This document shows positions 1 through 8,558 of a stretch of 64,000 bases of DNA, piece by piece. Position 1 is the stretch's first letter, and each line of letters opens with the position of its first letter. The position numbers and the translations under genes are program-made. This DNA comes from Maribacter cobaltidurans (GTDB lineage: Bacteria; Bacteroidota; Bacteroidia; Flavobacteriales; Flavobacteriaceae), in assembly GCF_002269385.1 (NCBI RefSeq), contig NZ_CP022957.1, forward strand, positions 2,967,001 to 3,031,000, given 5' to 3'. The notes under the pieces were generated by a model, which had not been told where the DNA came from, did no database searches, and worked only from the letters and a program-made list of their open reading frames with translations.

Positions 1-414
1 TTTTCATCCATGATGTATCCAGGGGACTACGGGTTTGTGCCTGAAACCTTGGCTTTGGACAAAGACCCTTTGGATGTTTTGGTCTTGGGTACTGAACCTA
101 CCTATCCCATGGTGGTCATGGAAGTAAAACCTATAGGGGTTTTCCACATGACCGACGAAAAGGGACCAGATGAAAAAGTTATCTGTGTTCCGGTCTCCGA
201 TCCCATTTGGAGCAAAAGAAGTGATATCAGCGATTTAAATCCGCATAGGCTTAAGGAAATCGAACATTTCTTTCAGGTTTATAAGGATCTTGAAAAAAAG
301 AAGGTCGATACCGGTGGCTGGGGCAATCATGAAGAGGCCGTAAAAATTTATGAAGAATGTGTAAAGCGCTATGCTGAAAGTGAACATAAGGATAAGCGCA
401 CCTTTATGATATAG
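1..414 (+). CDS. ppa: Soluble (family I) inorganic pyrophosphatase, 5'-truncated by the window edge
   Basis: The reading frame is open from base 1 and ends at TAG 412-414, so only the C-terminal ~137 residues are visible. The visible sequence has the family I core: MMYPGDYGFVPET, then DPLDVLVLG with the metal-binding aspartates, VIGVF/MEVKPIG-like strand, and a C-terminal VDTGGWG segment. The enzyme hydrolyses cytosolic diphosphate to phosphate and pulls PPi-releasing reactions forward. Both ATG codons at 10 and 13 lie inside the domain and cannot be the real start. It is followed by a strong terminator and then by the membrane pyrophosphatase, so two unrelated PPi-consuming enzymes are neighbours. 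Identity is firm; the true start lies outside the window. Confidence 0.95.
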   Translation, partial: FSSMMYPGDYGFVPETLALDKDPLDVLVLGTEPTYPMVVMEVKPIGVFHMTDEKGPDEKVICVPVSDPIWSKRSDISDLNPHRLKEIEHFFQVYKDLEKKKVDTGGWGNHEEAVKIYEECVKRYAESEHKDKRTFMI

Positions 415-431
415 TTATTTTTTAAGAAGTC

Positions 432-468
432 AAAGCCCCCTTTTAATATAATTAAGGGGGCTTTTTTT
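432..468 (+). terminator. Intrinsic terminator after ppa
   Basis: An AAGCCCCCTT / AAGGGGGCTT stem around a short A/T loop is followed by a run of seven T. It separates ppa from hppA. Confidence 0.85.
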
Positions 469-518
469 ATTATATTCTATTTTACTACTTTAGCAGCCAC
501 AAAAAAATAACTAATCAA

Positions 519-2942
519 ATGGAATTAATCGTAAAGTTTTTACCTGCTTTTGGTGTCTTGGCTCTTTTGTATGTTTTCATTAAAAGTGCATGGGTATCCA
601 AACAAGATGTTGGTAATGAAAAAATGGCGAGAATAGCCAAAAACATTGCCGATGGGGCAATGTCTTTCTTAAAGGCCGAGTATAAAATTTTGGCTGTTTT
701 TGTAGCTGCGGTCGCGGTCCTTTTGTTCTTTAAAGGTAGCAACGAAGTGGGATCTAACGGCATGGTGGCAATTTCATTTATTGTAGGTGCTATCTGCTCT
801 GCTTTAGCTGGTTTTATTGGTATGAAAGTGGCTACCAAAGCAAACGTTAGAACAACACAGGCAGCTAGAACTTCGCTAGGTAAAGCCTTGGAGGTTGCCT
901 TCGCCGGAGGAGCCGTTATGGGACTTGGTGTTGTAGGATTGGGCGTACTTGGTTTAAGTGGCCTTTTTATGATTTATAGTGGACAAGGTTGGTCAATAGG
1001 TGAAGTTCTGAATGTATTGTCCGGTTTTTCCCTGGGTGCCTCTTCCATTGCATTGTTTGCACGTGTAGGTGGTGGTATATATACTAAAGCCGCTGACGTT
1101 GGTGCCGATTTGGTAGGTAAGGTAGAAGCTGGTATTCCTGAGGATCACCCATTAAACCCCGCTACGATTGCGGATAACGTTGGTGATAACGTAGGTGACG
1201 TTGCCGGTATGGGTGCGGATTTGTTTGAATCTTATGTAGGTTCAATTATTGGTACAATGGTTTTAGGTGCTGCATTTGTGCAAATTCCTGCCTTTGAAAG
1301 TGCTTTTGATGGCTTGGGTGCGGTTTATCTACCATTGGTACTTGCCGCTGTAGGAATTATTATGTCCATCATTGGAACATTCTTCGTAAGGGTAAAAGAC
1401 GGTGGAAATCCACAAACTGCTTTGAATATAGGAGAATTTGGATCTGCCGGTTTAATGTTGGTCGCTTGTTATTTCATTATAACCAATATGCTTCCAGAAA
1501 GTTGGACCTTCGGTGGGGTAGAATATAGTGCATTGGGTGTTTTCATTGCTGTACTTGCCGGTCTTATTGCAGGTTTGGCTGTAGGTAAGGTAACGGAATA
1601 TTATACAGGAACGGGAACTAAACCTGTTAACGCCATTGTTCGCCAATCCGAGACAGGAGCGGCAACAAATATTATCGCAGGTCTGGGTGTGGGTATGATG
1701 TCAACCATGTTTCCTATTCTTTTAATTGCGGCTGCCATATTGATTTCACATCATTTTGCGGGTCTTTATGGTATTGCAATTGCTGCTGTTGGAATGTTGG
1801 CTAACACTGGAATACAGTTGGCTGTAGATGCTTACGGACCAATTTCTGATAACGCTGGAGGTATTGCGGAAATGGCCGAACTTCCAAGCGAGGTAAGGGA
1901 ACGTACGGATAAATTGGATGCAGTAGGTAATACAACGGCTGCTATTGGTAAAGGATTTGCCATTGCTTCTGCCGCATTAACGGCTTTGGCCCTTTTTGCC
2001 GCCTTCATGCAAACTGCCAATGTAGTGGCTATTGATGTTTCCAAGCCAACGGTTATGGCCGGTTTATTGGTTGGTGGTATGTTGCCCTTTGTATTTTCGG
2101 CATTGTCCATGAATGCAGTAGGTCGTGCCGCTATGGCCATGATAGAAGAAGTACGTCGCCAGTTCAGGGATATCCCTCAATTGAAGGCTGCCTTGGAGGT
2201 AATGAGGGCCGTAGATTCAGATATGTCCAAAGCAACTGAGGCACAAAGAGCCACTTTTGATGCTGCCGATGGAGTCGCGGAATATGATAAGTGTGTTGCT
2301 ATTTCCACACAAGCTTCCATTAAGGAAATGGTATTGCCAGGTTTATTGGCCATTGCCGTACCCGTTGCCGTAGGATTTGTTGGTGGTGCAGAAATGTTGG
2401 GCGGACTATTGGCAGGGGTTACCACTTGTGGGGTATTGATGGCTATTTTCCAATCCAATGCCGGTGGTGCTTGGGATAACGCGAAAAAGACCATAGAGAG
2501 TGATGGCCGTAAAGGTACTGATGCCCATAAAGCGGCTGTAGTCGGTGATACGGTAGGAGATCCTTTCAAGGATACTTCCGGTCCATCCTTGAATATCCTT
2601 TTAAAGTTGATGTCTGTTGTGGCTTTGGTAATCGCACCTAGTATTGCTATGAGCGGGGATAGCATGACAGCTTACAATGAGGAAAAGGTTGCTACTGAAA
2701 TGGTGGCAAAGCAGGTTGAGAAAAAAGTTGAGGTTAATATGGAAGAGAATGGGGAAGGATTAGTTAAGGCCACAGTAGTAACTACACTAATTGATAATGG
2801 TGAAGAATCTGTCTCGGAACAAGTTTTTGAAGGTACCGAGGAAGAGGTTAAGGCTGAAATAGAAGCTTTCAACAAAAATTCTGAAGATATAGAAGTAAAG
2901 ATTGAAAAAGTGGTTAAAGAAGTAGAGAAAAAAATCCAGTAG
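519..2942 (+). CDS. hppA: Membrane-bound ion-translocating pyrophosphatase (K+-dependent type)
   Basis: This polytopic inner-membrane pump couples PPi hydrolysis to H+ and/or Na+ export. The substrate-binding signature [18 protein letters not shown] with GIPEDHP and [21 protein letters not shown] sits near residues 185-240, and [15 protein letters not shown] near 675-695. The motif [10 protein letters not shown] (~469-478) carries Ala where K+-independent enzymes carry Lys, so by the established A/K rule it should need K+. H+ versus Na+ specificity cannot be decided by eye. At 807 residues it is longer than usual: after the last membrane segment (~720) there is a charged, Glu/Lys-rich tail of about 85 residues with coiled-coil character. 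The start ATG at 519 follows an A-rich stretch. Confidence 0.97.
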   Translation: MELIVKFLPAFGVLALLYVFIKSAWVSKQDVGNEKMARIAKNIADGAMSFLKAEYKILAVFVAAVAVLLFFKGSNEVGSNGMVAISFIVGAICSALAGFIGMKVATKANVRTTQAARTSLGKALEVAFAGGAVMGLGVVGLGVLGLSGLFMIYSGQGWSIGEVLNVLSGFSLGASSIALFARVGGGIYTKAADVGADLVGKVEAGIPEDHPLNPATIADNVGDNVGDVAGMGADLFESYVGSIIGTMVLGAAFVQIPAFESAFDGLGAVYLPLVLAAVGIIMSIIGTFFVRVKDGGNPQTALNIGEFGSAGLMLVACYFIITNMLPESWTFGGVEYSALGVFIAVLAGLIAGLAVGKVTEYYTGTGTKPVNAIVRQSETGAATNIIAGLGVGMMSTMFPILLIAAAILISHHFAGLYGIAIAAVGMLANTGIQLAVDAYGPISDNAGGIAEMAELPSEVRERTDKLDAVGNTTAAIGKGFAIASAALTALALFAAFMQTANVVAIDVSKPTVMAGLLVGGMLPFVFSALSMNAVGRAAMAMIEEVRRQFRDIPQLKAALEVMRAVDSDMSKATEAQRATFDAADGVAEYDKCVAISTQASIKEMVLPGLLAIAVPVAVGFVGGAEMLGGLLAGVTTCGVLMAIFQSNAGGAWDNAKKTIESDGRKGTDAHKAAVVGDTVGDPFKDTSGPSLNILLKLMSVVALVIAPSIAMSGDSMTAYNEEKVATEMVAKQVEKKVEVNMEENGEGLVKATVVTTLIDNGEESVSEQVFEGTEEEVKAEIEAFNKNSEDIEVKIEKVVKEVEKKIQ

Positions 2943-2972
2943 GAATTCTTCTTAAGACAAAAATCATTTTAT

Positions 2973-3010
2973 AAAAAAAAGGGCTTACCGTTTTCGGTAA
3001 GCCCTTTTTT
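2973..3010. terminator. Bidirectional terminator between hppA and tonB
   Basis: A perfect 10-bp stem (GGGCTTACCG / CGGTAAGCCC) with a TTTT loop is flanked by A8 and T6, so it can serve both convergent genes. Confidence 0.9.
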
Positions 3011-3019
3011 ATTGGGTTT

Positions 3020-3721
3020 TTATTGAAGTACAAAATTAATGGGAATACTAAAAGAGACCTTTACAGGGGTTCCACGCTGTTGTCCCGGAGTCATTTTGGG
3101 CAATTTGGAAAGGATACGGATGGCTTCCTCTTCCAAAACTTTGTGCGGTCCTCTTTTTTGGATGGTTCCAATGGAACCATCACTTTTTATTTCGAATTGG
3201 GTACTTACCCTACCTTGAATTCCCATTTCTTGGGCGAGTTCTGGATACCTGAAGTTTTTTTGGATGTGCTTTTGCATCATTTCATTAAAGCACGCCCTTT
3301 TATCCTTGGCATTTTCACATCCTGGGAAAATGGGTACTTCCTCAATGGTAATCCAATTTACATGTACTTCCTCTTCCGGTTCATCGACTTCTATGTCATC
3401 AACCTCAAGAATTTCGGTCTCGGTATCCGCTTCTGTGGATAAGATTTCGGTTTCTTCAATTTCTACATCATTGTCTTCTACCTTTATTTCCGGAGGAAGT
3501 ACTTGTTTAATTTTCGGCTGCTCAACCTTAAATTTCTCTATGGGTTCCTCCTCTATTTCACTAGGTGCCACATTCATGCTTACTTCATAAATAGATTTTG
3601 GTTCATAGGATTTCCATTCTAAAGCTATAAACGCCAGTCCTAAAACAAGTAAAAGTCCAAATACAAAAAACAAACTACTCTTTTTGTTGAGGTCTTTTTT
3701 GGGATTCTTTTTTGGTTTCAT
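3020..3721 (-). CDS. tonB: Energy transducer TonB
   Basis: TonB carries proton-motive-force energy from ExbBD to outer-membrane receptors. The start at 3721 gives MKPKKNPKKDLNKKS followed by one N-terminal membrane anchor (SLFFVFGLLLVLGLAFIAL), the layout usual in flavobacterial TonB. A frame extension to 3766 exists but adds an atypical N-terminus. After the anchor comes a Pro/Glu/Val-rich periplasmic spacer (about residues 45-130), then the C-terminal TonB fold with VPIFPGCE, YPELAQEMGIQGRV and a terminal KVSFSIPINFVLQ strand. No exbB/exbD gene is adjacent, so its receptor partner is unknown. It is convergent with hppA and divergent from the next gene. Confidence 0.9.
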   Translation of the reverse strand: MKPKKNPKKDLNKKSSLFFVFGLLLVLGLAFIALEWKSYEPKSIYEVSMNVAPSEIEEEPIEKFKVEQPKIKQVLPPEIKVEDNDVEIEETEILSTEADTETEILEVDDIEVDEPEEEVHVNWITIEEVPIFPGCENAKDKRACFNEMMQKHIQKNFRYPELAQEMGIQGRVSTQFEIKSDGSIGTIQKRGPHKVLEEEAIRILSKLPKMTPGQQRGTPVKVSFSIPINFVLQ

Positions 3722-3975
3722 CTTTTTGAATTTGTGGCTTCTTTTGACAAAAGCCCGGTTACACATAGTTTTATAATTTACCTCAAGCTATGGTCTTTTA
3801 CTGTAGTATAAAATGGACAATGAGTCAACTGTGGTGTTCACTTAGGGAAATGCCCTTTTATATGGAAAAGGTGGTATAATTTAAAATTGTTCTATAAGGA
3901 ATCGGTTTCATTTGAAATAAATTACTCCGTTTCACCCCTACTTTTTATTCGCTATTTATAGTATATTCATGGTGT

Positions 3976-5241
3976 ATGGACTATACCGATTTATCTACTT
4001 TAGGAATTGCCTTTGGTTTGGGGCTTTTGGTAGGGCTGCAACGACAGCGAACCGATAACAAAATGGCCGGGGTACGTACGTTTACCTTAATTTCCATATT
4101 AGGTGTAATGTCTGCCTTTTTGACCCGTGATTTGGAAAACCCCTATCTGCTTCCGGTCATTGGACTATGCCTCACCGGACTTTTGATTGTGGCCAATTTG
4201 ATAAAACTTAAAAAGTTTGAGGATGCGGATGTGGGTCAGACAACGGAGGTCGCCGCCCTGCTCATGTTTGCCATTGGGGCCTATTTGGTCTTGGGAAATC
4301 AGGTAATCGGTATTATTGTAGGTGGAGTTATGGCCATACTCCTTTATGTGAAGGAACATTTACATGATTTTATTGAAAATTTAATGGAGAAGGACTTGGC
4401 CGCCATAATGACCTTTGCCGGAATTTCCCTAATTGTATTGCCCATTCTTCCCAATCAGACCTATGGTCCCTTTAATGTCATAAACCCTCATAATATTTGG
4501 CTAATGGTGGTGCTTATTGTGGGTATCAGTGTGGTGGGATATTTCATTTATAAATTTTTGGGCAAAAAGGCGGGTATTATTTCCAATGGAATTTTGGGAG
4601 GATTGATCAGCAGTACTGCCACCACGGTGAGTTATGCGAAAAAAACAAAAGATGTAGGAAGGGTCGATTTAATAGCCGCGTTTATCATTACTACGGCCTC
4701 GGCCATTGCGCTTGTCCGTGTTATGGTTGAGGTAGGAGTGGTCATACCGGAAAAACTAAATTCAATTGTTCTGCCTTTATTCTTTGAATTGGTTTGTATG
4801 GCCATTTTGTGCGGGGCATTGTTTTATTTTATAAACAAGGAAAAAAACGATGATGAAATGCCCGAACCGGACAATCCCGCTCAATTTAAAAGCGCCTTGG
4901 TATTTGGTCTGTTGTATGGCCTTATATTATTGGCCGTAGCTTTTACCAAGGATAGATTTGGTAATGAAGGGCTTTATATTGTCTCGATTATAAGCGGACT
5001 TACGGATGTGGATGCCATAACGCTTTCCCTCTCTAATTTAATGAAGAACGATGGGTTGGCCACTTCAACCGGATGGCGCTTAATTTTGTTGGCCTCCTTG
5101 TCCAATTTGTTGTTCAAGGGTGTAATGGCAGCAGTCCTAGGAACCAAACGATTGATGAAATGGATTGGCATGTCTTTTGGCATTTCCATAGTAATCGGTT
5201 TATTGATCATGTGGCTCTGGCCAGAAAATTGGCATTTTTAA
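3976..5241 (+). CDS. MgtC/SapB-DUF4010 family membrane protein
   Basis: A 421-residue polytopic protein with about 11-12 hydrophobic segments. The N-terminal region contains the MgtC/SapB signature (GIAFGLGLLVGLQRQR, then AGVRTFTLISILG), and the remainder matches the DUF4010 pattern (GGLISSTATTVSYAKKTK, and a late GLTDVDAITLSLS). MgtC-family proteins are linked to Mg2+ limitation and membrane-potential control, but the role of DUF4010 fusions is not established. Its stop TAA (5239-5241) directly abuts the ATG of the App1-type gene, so the two are cotranscribed and probably translationally coupled. Confidence 0.85.
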   Translation: MDYTDLSTLGIAFGLGLLVGLQRQRTDNKMAGVRTFTLISILGVMSAFLTRDLENPYLLPVIGLCLTGLLIVANLIKLKKFEDADVGQTTEVAALLMFAIGAYLVLGNQVIGIIVGGVMAILLYVKEHLHDFIENLMEKDLAAIMTFAGISLIVLPILPNQTYGPFNVINPHNIWLMVVLIVGISVVGYFIYKFLGKKAGIISNGILGGLISSTATTVSYAKKTKDVGRVDLIAAFIITTASAIALVRVMVEVGVVIPEKLNSIVLPLFFELVCMAILCGALFYFINKEKNDDEMPEPDNPAQFKSALVFGLLYGLILLAVAFTKDRFGNEGLYIVSIISGLTDVDAITLSLSNLMKNDGLATSTGWRLILLASLSNLLFKGVMAAVLGTKRLMKWIGMSFGISIVIGLLIMWLWPENWHF

Positions 5242-6246
5242 ATGAAAGTGTTTTGGAAAAAGGATAAGCTCCAAATTATTGCCTTTAACGGTTATGGAAC
5301 CTCGAATAGATTCTATGTTAGGGGCAGGGCACTTGAGGATGAAAATATAGATCTAGGACACAAAGGTGCTTTTAAACTCTTGGTAAATACATGGAAGAGA
5401 TTTGAAACTGATGAAATTAAAAACACCCCAATAAGAATCAGCTTAGATGAAGATATCGGAATACAGGGAAAGACTGACCACGAAGGCTATTATCTCATTA
5501 ACGAGAAAGTAGAAGGGTTATCAAAACATATGAATGAGGAGGGGTGGGTGAAATTTGAGATTTCCTTTTTGGATACGAATTTAAAAAGGGAAATACTAAG
5601 ACAAAACCGGTTCCCGGGAGAAATGCTGATTCCAAGCCAAACCGCTAGGTTTGGGGTCATTAGCGACATCGACGATACCATTTTACATACGGGGGTTGTA
5701 TCTTCCTTAAAATGGAAGGTATTGATCAATACTATTTTTACCAGGGCAATCAATAGAAAACCCTTGGAGGGTGCTGCTGATTTTTACCACCAGCTACATC
5801 AAGGCAAAGAGGGGAATGAAGCCAATCCCATTTTTTATGTGAGTCATAGTCCCTGGAATTTGTACAGATATCTGGAACTTTTTTTGACGGTAAATAAGTT
5901 TCCGAAAGGACCGATTCTTTTGAGAAGTATGTCCAGCTTCAGGAGAAGGAGAAGAGAGGATGACAAACCCCAAAAACAAAAGGAGATTACCAATATTTTT
6001 AATACTTATCCGGAAATGTCCTTTATTCTCATAGGGGATAGTGGTGAAAGGGATGCGGATATTTATATTGAAATTTCCAAGTTGTTCCCTAATAGGGTAA
6101 AGGCCATTTATTTAAGAAGTGTATCTAATGCAAGAAGAATGGCGAGAGTATCCAATTTGTTTAAAGGCTACAAGAGTATTCCTTTTCTAATGGTGAATAA
6201 AACGAAAGAAGCCATTGCCCATGCGAAAAAAAATGGGTTTATCTAA
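5242..6246 (+). CDS. App1-family phosphatidate phosphatase-like protein (DUF2183)
   Basis: The protein has a HAD-type core starting at DIDDT (residues 142-146), followed by FYVSHSPWNLY and a late IGDSGERDADIY motif supplying the second acidic metal ligands. This is the App1/DUF2183 catalytic domain; yeast App1 is an Mg2+-dependent phosphatidate phosphatase, but the bacterial substrate is unproven. The N-terminal ~130 residues form a beta-rich module with no membrane segment. No intergenic base separates it from the upstream MgtC/DUF4010 gene, which suggests a shared envelope or lipid-related task. Confidence 0.85.
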   Translation: MKVFWKKDKLQIIAFNGYGTSNRFYVRGRALEDENIDLGHKGAFKLLVNTWKRFETDEIKNTPIRISLDEDIGIQGKTDHEGYYLINEKVEGLSKHMNEEGWVKFEISFLDTNLKREILRQNRFPGEMLIPSQTARFGVISDIDDTILHTGVVSSLKWKVLINTIFTRAINRKPLEGAADFYHQLHQGKEGNEANPIFYVSHSPWNLYRYLELFLTVNKFPKGPILLRSMSSFRRRRREDDKPQKQKEITNIFNTYPEMSFILIGDSGERDADIYIEISKLFPNRVKAIYLRSVSNARRMARVSNLFKGYKSIPFLMVNKTKEAIAHAKKNGFI

Positions 6247-6249
6247 TCG

Positions 6250-6864
6250 TTAGAATAGACCATTGATTTCAGCATCAATTTTATTGATCACTGTTCCCAA
6301 GTCTTCTGGGTTATCTACAAAATCCAGTTCATCCACATCGATAATCAAAAGCTTTCCCTTATCGTAACCATGAATCCATGCTTCGTATCGTTCGTTGAGT
6401 CTACTCAAATAATCAATGGAAATACTGTTCTCATAGTCCCTACCTCGTTTATGGATTTGTTTTACCAGGTTTGGAATGGAACTTCTTAAGTAAATTAACA
6501 ATTCAGGGGGATTTACTAAGGACTCCATTAACTCGAACAAACTGGAATAATTTTTAAAGTCCCTGTTGGTCATAAGGCCCATGGCATGAAGGTTGGGGGC
6601 AAAAATATGGGCATCCTCATAGATGGTGCGATCTTGTATTACATCTTTACCGGTTTCCCTTATTTGTACAATTTGTCTATAACGGCTATTCAAAAAATAA
6701 ATTTGGAGGTTAAAGCTCCAGCGCTCCATTTGGGTATAAAAATCATCCAGGTACGGATTGTCTACAACGTCTTCAAAATGGGCTTCCCACTTAAAGTGCT
6801 TGGCCAATAATCTGGTTAAAGTGGTTTTACCTGCTCCAATGTTTCCGGCAACGGCAATGTGCAT
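6250..6864 (-). CDS. Deoxynucleoside kinase
   Basis: A 204-residue cytosolic kinase that phosphorylates deoxynucleosides in salvage. The P-loop GNIGAGKT is at residues 7-14; a Drosophila-dNK-like DRTIYEDAHIFA motif follows, then a basic lid region (KRGRDYE) and a conserved LNERYE segment. The length matches the bacterial dNK/dAK/dGK family. Substrate preference (dA, dG or dC) cannot be read from the sequence. It is convergent with the App1-type gene (3-bp gap) and divergent from the metK leader. Confidence 0.9.
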   Translation of the reverse strand: MHIAVAGNIGAGKTTLTRLLAKHFKWEAHFEDVVDNPYLDDFYTQMERWSFNLQIYFLNSRYRQIVQIRETGKDVIQDRTIYEDAHIFAPNLHAMGLMTNRDFKNYSSLFELMESLVNPPELLIYLRSSIPNLVKQIHKRGRDYENSISIDYLSRLNERYEAWIHGYDKGKLLIIDVDELDFVDNPEDLGTVINKIDAEINGLF

Positions 6865-7040
6865 TTTGCTCTTATTTAGTGGTTAGTTGTTCTAAAAAAG
6901 TTGTAGCGTACAATATACAAAGTATATTAACTTTTAGAAAAAATAGTAGTTGAAATGCCTGCAATATTTTTGAAAGCCTTTGATGAAATATGTGGGGACA
7001 CAAAATGATGTTAATTCATTTTTAAAACAAACTATTTTCA

Positions 7041-7048
7041 TACTTTTG
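7041..7048 (+). promoter_or_regulatory. Probable -7 promoter element of metK
   Basis: TACTTTTG fits the Bacteroidota -7 consensus TAnnTTTG and lies 12 bases before the aptamer helix, which would put the transcript start just ahead of the riboswitch. A clear -33 TTTG was not found. Confidence 0.5.
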
Positions 7049-7060
7049 ACTCAAAATTAG

Positions 7061-7109
7061 GAGGAAGGATTTGACTGATTGCAACCTCGTTAAAAATGCT
7101 AAAGCAGTT
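7061..7109 (+). promoter_or_regulatory. SAM-II-type riboswitch aptamer upstream of metK
   Basis: Read against the known SAM-II consensus, the conserved blocks appear in order: GATTTGAC, ATTGCAA, CGTTAAAAATG and CTAAAG. P1 pairs GAGG (7061-7064) with CCTC (7085-7088). The pseudoknot can be drawn with ACTG (7074-7077) and CAGT (7105-7108), plus GC (7081-7082) and GC (7098-7099). It lies 93 bases before the metK ATG, directly downstream of a promoter-like element. SAM-II RNAs bind S-adenosylmethionine and control methionine/SAM genes, which matches the downstream SAM synthetase. A covariance-model search has not been run. Confidence 0.8.
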
Positions 7110-7166
7110 TTGTGTCGACCGTGTTTGACAACTCTTCAAGAGAAAAACAATACCTTCTTTAGTCAG

Positions 7167-7200
7167 TGCAATTTTAAATCCTTTCTAAAAATCAAAAGGA
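7167..7200 (+). promoter_or_regulatory. Expression platform of the metK leader (competing anti-aptamer and start-blocking strands)
   Basis: TGCAAT (7167-7172) and AAATCCTT (7176-7183) are perfectly complementary to ATTGCA (7078-7083) and AAGGATTT (7065-7072) of the aptamer. TCCTTT (7179-7184) is also perfectly complementary to AAAGGA (7195-7200), which ends one base before the metK ATG. The two pairings exclude each other, as expected of a translational OFF switch. Confidence 0.6.
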
Positions 7201-7201
7201 A

Positions 7202-8458
7202 ATGGCATATTTATTTACATCGGAATCAGTTAGTGAAGGACATCCGGATAAAGTAGCGGACCAAATAAGTGATGCACTATTAGATCATTTTTTGGCATTC
7301 GATCCAGAAAGCAAAGTGGCCTGTGAAACACTGGTCACTACGGGTCAAGTAGTGTTGGCAGGAGAAGTCAAAAGCCACACCTATCTGGACGTACAGAACA
7401 TTGCCCGTGAGGTCATCAATAAAATAGGATATACAAAAGGGGAATATCAATTTAGTGGGGATTCTTGCGGAGTTATTTCATTGATACATGAGCAATCCCA
7501 AGACATCAATCAAGGAGTTGACCGAGGTGCCAAAGAAGAACAAGGCGCGGGTGATCAGGGTATGATGTTCGGCTATGCCACAAAGGAGACCGATAATTAT
7601 ATGCCCTTGGCTTTGGACATATCCCATAAAATATTACATACCCTGGCAGAACTGCGCAGGGATGGTAAGGAAATCAACTATTTACGGCCAGATGCCAAGG
7701 CCCAGGTTACCATTGAGTATTCTGATGAGAATGTGCCACAACGTATCGATACCATTGTAGTATCCACACAACACGATGCCTTTGATAGCAATGATGAGGC
7801 GATGTTGAAGAAAATAAAATCGGATATTATCTCCATTCTTATCCCAAAGGTAAAATCGCAATTGCCTGAGGATATCCAGAAACTGTTCGATGATCAGATT
7901 ACCTATCATATCAACCCTACAGGTAAATTTGTCATCGGTGGCCCTCACGGAGATACTGGTTTAACTGGTAGAAAGATAATTGTTGATACGTATGGTGGAA
8001 AGGGAGCCCACGGTGGTGGAGCGTTTAGCGGAAAAGATCCTAGTAAAGTCGATAGAAGTGCGGCCTATGCGGCAAGACATATAGCTAAAAACTTGGTCGC
8101 GGCCGGCGTTGCGGATGAAATTTTGGTTCAGGTAAGTTATGCCATTGGTGTAGTAGAGCCAACTTCCATTTTTGTGGAAACGTATGGAACGTCCAACGTT
8201 AATCTGAGCGACGGCGAAATTGCAAAAAAAGTAAGGCAATTGTTCGATTTGCGACCTTTTGCGGTCGAGGAACGCTTAAAGCTTAGAAACCCCATTTATT
8301 TAGAAACCGCTGCATATGGTCACATGGGCAAGGAATCCAAAAAAGTGGTAAAAGTTTTCGAATCCCCTTATAATGGTCGGGTTGAAATGGAAGTAGAATT
8401 GTTTACCTGGGAGAAACTGGATATGGTTGATGATGTAAAAGTCGCATTCGGGCTATAA
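7202..8458 (+). CDS. metK: S-adenosylmethionine synthetase
   Basis: The enzyme makes SAM from methionine and ATP in the cytosol. The N-terminus [20 protein letters not shown] fixes the start at 7202. Family motifs follow in order: [22 protein letters not shown] (the ATP-binding signature), [23 protein letters not shown], and [22 protein letters not shown] (P-loop-like). Its 418 residues are slightly over the common ~390. It is preceded by a SAM-II leader, so translation is probably repressed by its own product, and followed by a terminator, making a monocistronic unit. Confidence 0.97.
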   Translation: MAYLFTSESVSEGHPDKVADQISDALLDHFLAFDPESKVACETLVTTGQVVLAGEVKSHTYLDVQNIAREVINKIGYTKGEYQFSGDSCGVISLIHEQSQDINQGVDRGAKEEQGAGDQGMMFGYATKETDNYMPLALDISHKILHTLAELRRDGKEINYLRPDAKAQVTIEYSDENVPQRIDTIVVSTQHDAFDSNDEAMLKKIKSDIISILIPKVKSQLPEDIQKLFDDQITYHINPTGKFVIGGPHGDTGLTGRKIIVDTYGGKGAHGGGAFSGKDPSKVDRSAAYAARHIAKNLVAAGVADEILVQVSYAIGVVEPTSIFVETYGTSNVNLSDGEIAKKVRQLFDLRPFAVEERLKLRNPIYLETAAYGHMGKESKKVVKVFESPYNGRVEMEVELFTWEKLDMVDDVKVAFGL

Positions 8459-8480
8459 CAAATTTTCAATATTATTTAGG

Positions 8481-8507
8481 AAAAGGAGCCAGATATGGCT
8501 CCTTTTT
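8481..8507 (+). terminator. Intrinsic terminator after metK
   Basis: AAAGGAGCC / GGCTCCTTT stem with a six-base loop, ending in a T run. Confidence 0.85.
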
Positions 8508-8558
8508 ATTTTCAGGAATACCGATTCTTTCCTAGCTTTAGGGGCAATTAATTCAACC

